Shown: positions 36,413 through 44,600 of the stretch, in pieces | Numbering within the stretch: position 1 is the stretch's first letter | Layout of the letters: every line of letters starts with the position of its first letter | Assembly (NCBI RefSeq): GCF_007997005.1 | Contig: NZ_VOSL01000059.1 | Coordinates: 1 to 64,000 of the forward strand | From: Lujinxingia vulgaris | GTDB taxonomy: Bacteria > Myxococcota_A > Bradymonadia > Bradymonadales > Bradymonadaceae | DNA length: 64,000 bases | Direction of reading: 5' to 3' | Notes under the pieces: model-generated | The model's database searches: none | Told to the model about the DNA's origin: nothing | What the model saw: only the letters and a program-made list of their open reading frames with translations | Made by a program: the position numbers and the translations under genes

Positions 36413-36522
36413 CCGCGTTGACCTCCCCCCCTCCCCCATCTAACCTACCCTCATTCACCACACCCGAGATCCATCCTTCATCCTAGTGATGTACGTCGTA
36501 GGAGATCTCGCCCTGAAGTGTT

Positions 36523-36552
36523 CCGCCGCGCATGGGGCGCGGCGGTCCTTTT
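36523..36552 (+). promoter_or_regulatory. Leader hairpin with T-rich tail (possible attenuator)
   Basis: The 9-bp stem CCGCCGCGC/GCGCGGCGG with loop ATGGG is followed by TCCTTTT. It lies ~70 bp before the ATG at 36621, on the coding strand and with no gene ending upstream. It may be a terminator-type attenuator in the leader of that gene. Confidence 0.45.
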
Positions 36553-36620
36553 ACGTCACGGCGTTGTCGACGGGCCTTCTGCGTCCGCTCGCAAGGCCGA
36601 CTTTAGAAGCGAGGAAAGCG

Positions 36621-37466
36621 ATGAGAAGCATCAAAGGGATCGTCTCCAATCACCTCAACTTCATTCACATGCCCACCGGCCGCTACGTCTTCGCGCTCAA
36701 AGCCCTTCGCGACGAAGCCGAAAAGCGCAGCCTCGACACCCTCAAAGCGGCCGCCGACGAGGCCATCAGCGTCGGGGAGCGCGCGCTGCGTCTGGAGTTC
36801 GCCTACGAGCAGGCCCGCACCCAGAGCTCGTCGGCGCGCGGCGAGGCGTTGGCCATCGACAACCAGATCGACGCCCAGGTTGGCGCGATCAAGGCCATGA
36901 CCGACGCGCGCACCGTGGGCCCCGACGAGGACCCGGTTGTCCAGGCCGCCCGGCGCGTGCTCGACGTCCTCTTCCCGCGCGGCATTGCTCCCATTGTGCA
37001 TCAGAGCTTTGAGGTGCAGCTCGGCATCCTCGACGTGTTTCTGGAGCACACCGACAGCCAGCTCGCCAGCGACATGACACTGCTCGGCCTGGAACGCGAG
37101 GTCACTCGCCTCCGCGAACTCGTCGCGCGCTTCCGTGCCGAGCTCAACCGTGAGGCCGACGCCGGAGTCCCCTTCATCGACGTGCGCGCCGCCCGCGAGG
37201 AGCTCCACGAGGCGGCCGCGCTCGTCTACCTCCAGGCCCTCGCCAGCTACCCCTCCCTCGACGAGCAGGCCACCCGGCAGCGCGAATCCCTCATCGCCGG
37301 CTTCACCGAACAACACGAACGCGTGCGCGCCGACCATCGCCGCCGCCTCAAACCCACCGACATCGACCCCGTCAGCGGCGAAGAACTCCTGGAGGGCGAC
37401 GCGCCTCCCAGCGACGTCCAGCCTCCGGTGGTCAGTGATGATGTGGTGCAGCCCACCCACGTCTGA
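36621..37466 (+). CDS. Hypothetical helical protein
   Basis: ATG 36621 has GAGGAAAG upstream. 281 residues, almost wholly alpha-helical by composition (Glu/Arg/Ala/Leu), with heptad-like stretches around residues 25-60 and 175-215. No signal peptide or membrane helix. No family recognised. A proline/valine-rich tail ends the protein. The gene stands alone with its own terminator. Confidence 0.7.
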   Translation: MRSIKGIVSNHLNFIHMPTGRYVFALKALRDEAEKRSLDTLKAAADEAISVGERALRLEFAYEQARTQSSSARGEALAIDNQIDAQVGAIKAMTDARTVGPDEDPVVQAARRVLDVLFPRGIAPIVHQSFEVQLGILDVFLEHTDSQLASDMTLLGLEREVTRLRELVARFRAELNREADAGVPFIDVRAAREELHEAAALVYLQALASYPSLDEQATRQRESLIAGFTEQHERVRADHRRRLKPTDIDPVSGEELLEGDAPPSDVQPPVVSDDVVQPTHV

Positions 37467-37497
37467 TGGCTTGATTGCGACACGCTAAACGCCCCAA

Positions 37498-37528
37498 AAG
37501 CCCCGGCTCGCCACCGGGGCTTCGTTTT
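37498..37528 (+). terminator. Rho-independent terminator
   Basis: AAGCCCCGG/CCGGGGCTT stem with a 7-base loop and CGTTTT tail, 31 bp after the stop. Confidence 0.88.
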
Positions 37529-37570
37529 GCCCGAAGTTCACGCAACCACATACCCCGAACGGGGCACTTA

Positions 37571-37710
37571 GGGGGTCAAAAGAGGCACACCCTGCCATTT
37601 CTCCAGGGGTCGAGGGGTACGAAACAGGCACAGCCTGCCATTTTTGTAGGGGTCGAGGGGTTCAGAACAGGCACCGCCTGCCTCCCGGCCAGGCGTCGAC
37701 GGGTTCGCGA
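37571..37710. repeat. 43-bp tandem repeat
   Basis: Three units of the type (A)ACAGGCACAGCCTGCC + ATTTTTGTAGG + GGTCGAGGGGTTC, with a fourth decayed unit beyond. Each unit contains a short GGCA...TGCC hairpin. It lies between a terminator and the next C/A-rich cluster, in a gene-free stretch of about 520 bp. Confidence 0.8.
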
Positions 37711-37804
37711 AACCCCGGCGATGAAGATGGCGTGTGGGTCGAGGGGCTCGCGAAACGCCCGCGCTCCAAAACCCGAGCGCACGCCTCGACCAGCGCGGCG
37801 AAGC

Positions 37805-38045
37805 GGGACCTTCCGCTTCCGCCAAATGCGGCACACACGAATCGACCAGCGTTGCGAAGCGGGGCGCCCCACAACCACCCAACCACCCAACCACAACCCG
37901 CGAACCACCCAACGCACTCACGAATCGACCCACGTCGCGAACCCCGGCGCCCCACAACCACCCAACCCCTTAACCACCCAACCACAACCCGCGCCCCACC
38001 CAACGCCCGTACCTGCCTGCCAACATCGCGAACCCCGGCGCCCCA
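37805..38045. repeat. C/A-rich module repeat, copy 5
   Basis: The longest cluster: three or four units alternating CACGAATCGACC(A/C)CGT(C/T)GCGAA with GCGGGGCGCCCC or CCCCGGCGCCCC and ACAACCACCCAACC tails. It ends at the stop of the following minus-strand gene. Confidence 0.8.
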
Positions 38046-38050
38046 ACGCT

Positions 38051-38818
38051 CTACCAACGCATCCTCAACCCCACTCCCCCCGCCATTCCGGCCTCTCCGG
38101 AGCGCCCCAGCGTCGGCCGCACATAAGGCGCCACGCTCAACCGAAAGCTCGACGGTGTCTCGCGCAGCCGCGCGTTACCCCGGGCGTCGAACAACGCACC
38201 ACGCGCGTTGGCCTCCTCCACGAGACGTTGGGCGTCGGCCTGCCCCACCAACACGAGCCGATAGCGGTGGCGAGCTGAATAGAGTTTTGCCCCATACCCA
38301 AACGTCAGCCCCCCGACGACCACACCGCCCACCGCCCACCACGCCTCGGCGGGCGGGAGAAGCGCCGCCCCTGCCCCCATCCCCGCAAGGAACACGAAAA
38401 AGGCCGAAAACATCACCACGGGGACCGACACCACGAGCACCGGAACCGCCACCGCCATCATCGGAACCCCCAGAACGTATCCCCGGGTCTGGCGCGCCAT
38501 ATTCTCGTCAAACTGCTCGCCCAACTCGGGATGCCCGAGCACCCGGTAGAAATCCCCTTCACGATAGACCTCGCCGGTCTGGCGGTCTTTGAGCTGATAC
38601 TCCAGGTAGCTCTTCCCCCAGCGCACGCGGGTGGGTTGAAGAAGCTGAAATCGGGGCTCGTCGCCGGCGTCCGCGTCGGCATCGGCGGAAGGCGCGGCGG
38701 TGGGTGGGGAGCGCTCGGGCGACTCCGGGTAGAGCGCGGGTTGCGCGGCGACCGGAGCGCTCAAGAGGCTAAACACAAGGAGCGCGGCGAGTGTAAGGAG
38801 AGGGTGAATGCGATTCAT
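38051..38818 (-). CDS. Exported membrane protein, unknown
   Basis: ATG 38818 opens a classical signal peptide (LLTLAALLVFSLLSAPVAAQP, AxA site). After a Pro/Ala/Asp linker, residues ~60-110 are polar (FQLLQPTRVRWGKSYLEYQL), followed by two close hydrophobic segments (about 120-160 and 165-185) and a C-terminal ~65-residue polar tail. No family recognised. Longer frames upstream are unsupported. Confidence 0.65.
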   Translation of the reverse strand: MNRIHPLLTLAALLVFSLLSAPVAAQPALYPESPERSPPTAAPSADADADAGDEPRFQLLQPTRVRWGKSYLEYQLKDRQTGEVYREGDFYRVLGHPELGEQFDENMARQTRGYVLGVPMMAVAVPVLVVSVPVVMFSAFFVFLAGMGAGAALLPPAEAWWAVGGVVVGGLTFGYGAKLYSARHRYRLVLVGQADAQRLVEEANARGALFDARGNARLRETPSSFRLSVAPYVRPTLGRSGEAGMAGGVGLRMRW

Positions 38819-38958
38819 GGGAGGTCCGCCACGATGGGGTAGTGAGTGGCTGAGGGTAGGGAGCCTGGCAAAGGGCTTCAACGCGTTGCGAAAAGCGCCA
38901 CAACGACGCAGGGATGGGCCGCCCCCTGAACAAAGCGCACAGCCCCAGAGACACAACG

Positions 38959-39282
38959 ATGAAACCAACCCTGGCCAACCACGCCGTTCTGTCTCGACTC
39001 GCCGAGCACGGGCCCGCCATCCACGCGCTCGGCGTCCACCGCCCGGGCCTCTTCGGCTCCTTCGCACGCGACGACGCCCACGCGCAACGTGACGTCGATC
39101 TTTAGGTCGACTTTCGGGATGGCGAGAAGACCTACGCGAACCTCTTCGAGCTCTCGGAGCTGCTCGAAGCGCTCCTCGACAGGAAGGTGGAGCTCGTCAC
39201 GCCAGAGGGTGTGTCGGAAGCGCTTTTGGCGCGGATCCTGAAGGAGGTTGGGGTCATCGAGAGTGTTTCGGGCATCACCCCG
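38959..39282 (+). pseudogene. MNT-type nucleotidyltransferase, broken by an in-frame stop
   Basis: ATG 38959 opens a minimal nucleotidyltransferase domain with GLFGSFARDDAHAQRDVDL, the GSF...DxD signature of MNT antitoxins of HEPN/MNT modules. At 39103 a TAG interrupts it; after it the same frame continues with VDFRDGEKTYANLFELSELL and DRKVELVTPEGVSEAL, as expected of the family. The stop replaces the Leu of the usual DLLVDF. No HEPN partner follows. The frame runs on into a C/A-rich repeat, so the original 3' end is also lost. Confidence 0.8.
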
Positions 39283-39304
39283 CCGCTGGCTGAATACGAG
39301 TGGC

Positions 39305-39465
39305 GGCATGCCCCCCCGGCGAACCACCGGACGTGCTCACGAATCGACCAGCGTGGCGAAGCGGGGCGTTGCGCAACCACCTGACCCCACAACCACCTGA
39401 CCACAAAACGCGAACCACCGAACGCCCGAACGAATCGACCAGCGTGGCGAACCCGGGCGCCCCCT
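39305..39465. repeat. C/A-rich module repeat, copy 6
   Basis: Two units (CACGAATCGACCAGCGTGGC + GAAGCGGGGCG + CAACCACCTGACC tails). It separates the broken MNT gene from the helicase island and ends at the stop of the UvrD-like gene. Confidence 0.75.
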
Positions 39466-41601
39466 TCACCCCAGATACCCACTCCTCTCCCCATAACTCG
39501 TCACCAACACCTCACTCCGCGCCCGCGTCGTCGCCACATAAAACAACGCGCGCTCCCGGGTATCCAGATCCGCCCGCACCATCTCGTCCTGGCTGCCATC
39601 AAGCACGTACTGCAGAGGCACCACGCCTTTATTAACCGCCGCGATGATCACCCGGTCGAACTCCAGGCCTTTGACCCGGTGCATCGTGGCCACGCGCACG
39701 CCCGGGGCGCTGCGGTCGTCGTAGGTCTGGCGACTGATGGTGTGGGTGGGGATGCCGCGTTTCTCCAGCGCCTCCTTGTAGTCGGCGACGCGCTTGTTGG
39801 TGCGCGCCACGAGGCAGGTGTCGCGGTAGTCCTCGGGCTCTACCTCGCGAATGAAGGCCTCGATGCGGTCGACCTCGTCGCCAAAGTCGCGGGCGTTCTC
39901 GATGCGGGGGCTTACGCCGGGGCGCAGCGACTTGTAGCCGTCTTCCTGGTCGACCTCGCCATCGAGGTTGTCGACGTCAATGCCCTCCAGGATGCCCACG
40001 GCGAAGCGGCGGATGGCGTCGGTGGTTCGGTAGTTGATGCGCAGCTTATGGGCGTGGTTGCGGCCCTGAATGTTGATGCCGCATTGCTTCATCACGACAG
40101 GCTGACGGTAGATGCGCTGGTGGCCATCCCCGACGATAAAGAGGTCGTTGTCGCGCTGCTCCGGAATCATCTGGCGAATCAGCTTAAACGCCTCCTCGCC
40201 CATATCCTGCGCCTCATCGAGGAGGATGGCGCGGTAAGGCAACACGTCGCCCTTCTCCTTCAAGAGTGCGCGGGCATCGCGCAGCGCGTCGGCTCGCTCG
40301 CTGAGCCCTTTCTCGTTGAGACTGGCGCGGTAGGTCTCAAAGACCTTCCAGATATCGCGGCGCTGCGCGCCGCGAAGCGGCACGCCGCGGCCGGTGCGGC
40401 GGGCTCGGAGGTAGTCGCGCAGGCTCTGGCAGCCCTGGGCTTGGACAACGTACTCCCACTCCTCGCGGAAGAAGGACTCGGGCAGCTCCATCTGCGCGGG
40501 CACCCCGCCCAGCGCCTCCTGCCATAGCTTCGCCAGCGTGCCGGAGCCCGACTGGTAGTACTCGATCTTGCGGGCGTAGCCCTGACCTTTCAAAAAGTCG
40601 CTCACCCACTGGTCGAGGTGCACGACCTCAATGCGGCGCATCAACTCCGGGTCGGCCAGCTTGCGCAGGTTTTCGGAGATGTCGCGGGCCAGGTTGCTGG
40701 TAAAGGTCGTAAAGAGCAGCCGGTCGTTGGGGGCGTTGAACTTCTCGCGGGCCAGAAACACCGCGCGGTGCATCGCCACCACCGTCTTGCCCGTGCCCGC
40801 GCCGCCCAGCACGCGGATCGGGCCGTTGAGGTCGAGCTCTACGATTTTGCGCTGCATCGGGTGCAAAAACACCCGCCACTTCTCCATCGACGCGTTGAGC
40901 ACCTGCTCGAGGTTTTCGTCGTCGACGACCACAAATTTGCGCTGCGACTGCGGGTTCTCGAGCGCTTTGGCAAAGTCTTCGGTGTCGACCTCCTGCTCCT
41001 TATCGAGCACGACCACATTGAGCACCGTCTCCAGGGAGTCGCCCTGCGAGAGCCAGTAGAGCGCCTCATAGACATCCGGGGGCAGCTCGCCAGCAGCCCC
41101 TTCCAGCTCGCTGACCGTCTGCAGCCGGCGCACCACCGGCAGCAGATCGTCGGGCACGCCCAGACGCCGAAGCTCGCGATCGCGCACCTCCTCAAAAAGA
41201 GGCTTGGCCTCGAGGTCCTCGACCTCACTCGGCTCCACATAACGCTCTTCATCGACCGAGAAGACCTGCAGGCTGCCTGTCTCTGGATGAATCTCCGCGC
41301 GCCGGCGCTGCGCCCAGTCGTAGGCATCGTCGTGGTTCGCCACGTAGAGCATCACGTAGACATTGCCCTGCTTCGGCGCCAGCACGATGGCCCGATAAGC
41401 CTGATCGATGCGCACCGAGCGCATGTTCGGATCAGCCGCGTTCTGAATCGTCTCGTAGTTATGCGCGCTCGAGGTCGGGTCGCGGCGAAACCCGCGAATG
41501 AACTTCTGCACCTTCTTCTGCTGCGTGCGCGGCAGCTTAAAGAGCGCGTCGAGAAGGTCCTCGGAGAGGGCGACTTTGAAAGTATTTTCCAGCGCGGACA
41601 T
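39466..41601 (-). CDS. UvrD/Rep-type superfamily 1 helicase with ParE/RelE-like N-terminus
   Basis: 711 residues. Residues 1-100 resemble a RelE/ParE fold (ALFKLPRTQQKKVQKFIRGF, RSVRIDQAYRAIVL, VYVMLYVANHDDAYDWAQRR). The helicase core has Walker A LGGAGTGKTVVAMHRA (~270), the DEAQD box (~462), a motif V region MHRVKGLEFDRVIIAAV (~645) and motif VI ALFYVATTRAR. It lies 50 bp behind the large DUF1998 helicase on the same strand, so the two form one transcript. A role in phage or plasmid defence is inferred from context; a repair role is the alternative. Confidence 0.88.
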   Translation of the reverse strand: MSALENTFKVALSEDLLDALFKLPRTQQKKVQKFIRGFRRDPTSSAHNYETIQNAADPNMRSVRIDQAYRAIVLAPKQGNVYVMLYVANHDDAYDWAQRRRAEIHPETGSLQVFSVDEERYVEPSEVEDLEAKPLFEEVRDRELRRLGVPDDLLPVVRRLQTVSELEGAAGELPPDVYEALYWLSQGDSLETVLNVVVLDKEQEVDTEDFAKALENPQSQRKFVVVDDENLEQVLNASMEKWRVFLHPMQRKIVELDLNGPIRVLGGAGTGKTVVAMHRAVFLAREKFNAPNDRLLFTTFTSNLARDISENLRKLADPELMRRIEVVHLDQWVSDFLKGQGYARKIEYYQSGSGTLAKLWQEALGGVPAQMELPESFFREEWEYVVQAQGCQSLRDYLRARRTGRGVPLRGAQRRDIWKVFETYRASLNEKGLSERADALRDARALLKEKGDVLPYRAILLDEAQDMGEEAFKLIRQMIPEQRDNDLFIVGDGHQRIYRQPVVMKQCGINIQGRNHAHKLRINYRTTDAIRRFAVGILEGIDVDNLDGEVDQEDGYKSLRPGVSPRIENARDFGDEVDRIEAFIREVEPEDYRDTCLVARTNKRVADYKEALEKRGIPTHTISRQTYDDRSAPGVRVATMHRVKGLEFDRVIIAAVNKGVVPLQYVLDGSQDEMVRADLDTRERALFYVATTRARSEVLVTSYGERSGYLG

Positions 41602-41651
41602 AGGGTTCTCTCGGTCAAATAGGCAGCAAGACGGTCAGCAAGACTGGCAGC

Positions 41652-44600
41652 TTAATCGTTTTGGGCGCTCGCGGCGTTGAGGGCGGCCAGCAGCTCGGTG
41701 GGGTCGGCGCTCACCTCGTCGGAGAGAAACACCCTCCAGCCCTCCTCAACGTAAGGAGCCTTGTCCTCCTCACTGTAAACCACGGCGATCTTGAGCGCTT
41801 TCCACGACAGGTCGGCTGGCGGCCCCTTCGGGAAGCCCTCCTTGTCGAGGAGCTCGTCACCCACCGCCGGCAGGGGCGCGCCCGCTTCAAAGAGGCGGTC
41901 GACCACAAGGCCCAGCTCCACATCGGCCGCGGCGTCACGGGCCGCCTCCCACTCCCCGTCGGACGCGCCGCTGCGGCGGGGGCGCGTGGCGATGATGTCG
42001 GAGTAGTTGAACCGGGCGGCGCTGCTGGTGGTGGTCATCCAGCAATGGGGCAAAAGATGCAGGAGATTGTGCAGGCGCAGCACTCCATTCCAGACGCGGC
42101 GGTAGGCCGTCTCCTCCACATCGAAGTTCTCATCGTCGAGGAGCACCGCGACGCGAACCTTCGTCGGATCGATCGTCTTTTGATGCGGTGTCGTCGTCGT
42201 ATCAACTCCGATAAACGTGCGATCGCTGACGATGAAGGTGCGCACCGCGACGCGTTCCTGGCCGTCTTTCGCAGGGAGCGCTGGCCCCTGGAGAATTTTG
42301 CCCATAAAACCCTCGGGCATCCCGTCCAGCAGGTCTTCGGCGATGGCCGGAGGCAAGGCTTCACGAGCCTCGCGGGCAAAACTTTCACGATCGGCTGCGG
42401 TCTGGGCCATATCCATCGACGAGACAAAGACCAGGGTCCCGATCATCGTCAACCATGGCGAGGTCTCACCTGGCTCGCCAGCGTGCCGCTCCAGATCGAG
42501 GTAGCTTCGTAAGAGCTCAAAACTCTTCATGCCCGGCAGCAGGGTGAGGTGCTTCACCCCGAGATTTTCCGCGAACATCTTGAGCAGATCATCCACGGTT
42601 TCATTCGTGGGCCAGATCGCCGCAGCCTCATCGTCGCCCTCGGCCAGCGCGTGATCCAGGTCGTGCCAGGTCAGCGACCAGGGGTGAGCGCGCCCCGAGA
42701 CCGCCAGCGCCATGCGCTGGTGGAGGTCCTCGGCGATACGCGCTTTATGGTACTGGTAGCCGTCGGTGAAGATCGCCAGCGGTGTTCCCCCGGCCCCACC
42801 CGGCGCGGGCTCGATCAAGAAGTCGATCGAGACGCCCCGGGCCAGCGTCGCGCTCTTATCCCAGTTCACCTGCTCAAACATCTGCCAGCGCGAACCGTTG
42901 GCATTCAGGCGATGGCCCGCGCGCGACTGAATCAGATCCGAGCTCATCGTGATGCCCGGCGACTTGCGCAGCGCCTCGCGAAAGCGCGCTTCCAGATGCG
43001 ACTCCGCAAGCCCCGTCACGCTCACAGCGTTGAGCGACTCCACGGGCTTCAACTTACCCCGAGCCTGGAGCAGCTCGCCAAAGACCTCCACCGCCGTGTT
43101 GCGTGAGGTCGACGGCATCTCAAAGCTGTTGCGGTAGGCAAAGAGACAGCGGTAGCAGCCATCCTTACGCGGATCCGCGTTGCAGCGGCAGGAGGTCAGG
43201 CGCTCGAGCGCGAGCTCTAGAATCTCAAAGATCTTCGAGCCGCCATCGGCGTTGGGGCGCATCAGGTCGTTGAGGTAACCGGTGCCGCCGGGCACCTGGT
43301 CGTAGAGCACCAGAAAGAGACGCTCCGGCTCATCGCCCTTCCCGGGCACGATGTAACTCGTCGACGCCAGGTGATCGACCTGCCCGCCAAAAAACTCCCG
43401 CATACCCATCTGAAACGCCGCGATGAAGGACTGCATCTTCTCCTCAAAGCCCGGGCGCTTCGCAAAGGGCAAGAGCAGATGCACCGATTCAGCCTGGAAG
43501 TCGCGGTAGAGGAAGAGGCATTCAATGATCTTCTCGGCGCGCTTCTGGGTTCGGCTAACACAACCAAAGCTATGCTCGGAGACGGCGTCTTTGCCGGCGC
43601 GCAGCTCCGACTGCACCTTCCCGCAGTCAGCGCAGACCCGGAACCCGGTGTGGATGTTCTCCACCCCGGCGATCGTCCCACGTCGGCCATGGTCGCTTCC
43701 GGAGCTCTCCCCGAAGTTGATCTCCCGAAAATCCGTGCGCGGCACATACTCATAACCAAAGGGGATGGTGGCATCGTCGATCGCGTGGCTCTCCCGCGAC
43801 TCGCCACGCCGGGTCACGAGCATACGCCGGTTATAAAAGCGCGGCTTCCGCTCGTCGCTCTCATCGCCAATGCGGCTCTTCCGATCGTTGGTGTTGGCAA
43901 AGACCTGACGCAGCCGCACCATCTGATGCACCTGGCCTGCCACATCACCAAATTGCGCGCTCCCACAATGCGGGCATTTGGCCGAATCACTCTTGCCCTG
44001 CACCATCTCCGCGTAGTGGCAGACATCGCAGAACTGCCAGCTCTCCACGCTTTCGGCATCAATGCCAATGCGATCCACCTCCACCTGCCGACCGCCCGCA
44101 TAGAAGATGTTGCGAGGCGCAAAATCCTTGATCGCCGCGCTGGTGGGCCGCTCGTATTCGTACTCAAAGGTCACATACTTGCCATCGCCCCGCTCCTCTT
44201 CGCCGCGACGCCGCCACACCACCGACTGCAAGATCACGCCCGCTTCCGGGAAGGCGTAGTTCGGCAGGAGCCCGCGCGTGGTCAGGTACTCCATCGTGTT
44301 GCGCTCTTTGATCTTCACGATCAAACGGCGCAACGCGGTGCGCTCCTTCTTCATCGCGTCGAGCTCTTCTTCCTGGGCGTTATCGCGCACCTTCTCGGCC
44401 TCCAACTGATCGATGGCGCGCTTCATGCGTTGGGTGCTCAGATCGAGGTCGCGAATCTCAACGCGAAGATCATCAAAGGCCTCCACGATGCGCACACTGA
44501 GCTTCTTAAACTCGGTGCCGTCGCCGTAGAGGAAGCGGCGCAGATACGCGCGCGACTCCTCGCTGAGGTGCGCATCAAAAAGCTCAACAAACGCCTCAAA

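Noticed and set aside
37475-38592. Plus-strand frames rich in Pro/Thr/Arg
   Set aside because: They translate C/A-rich repeats and the antisense of the exported protein gene.
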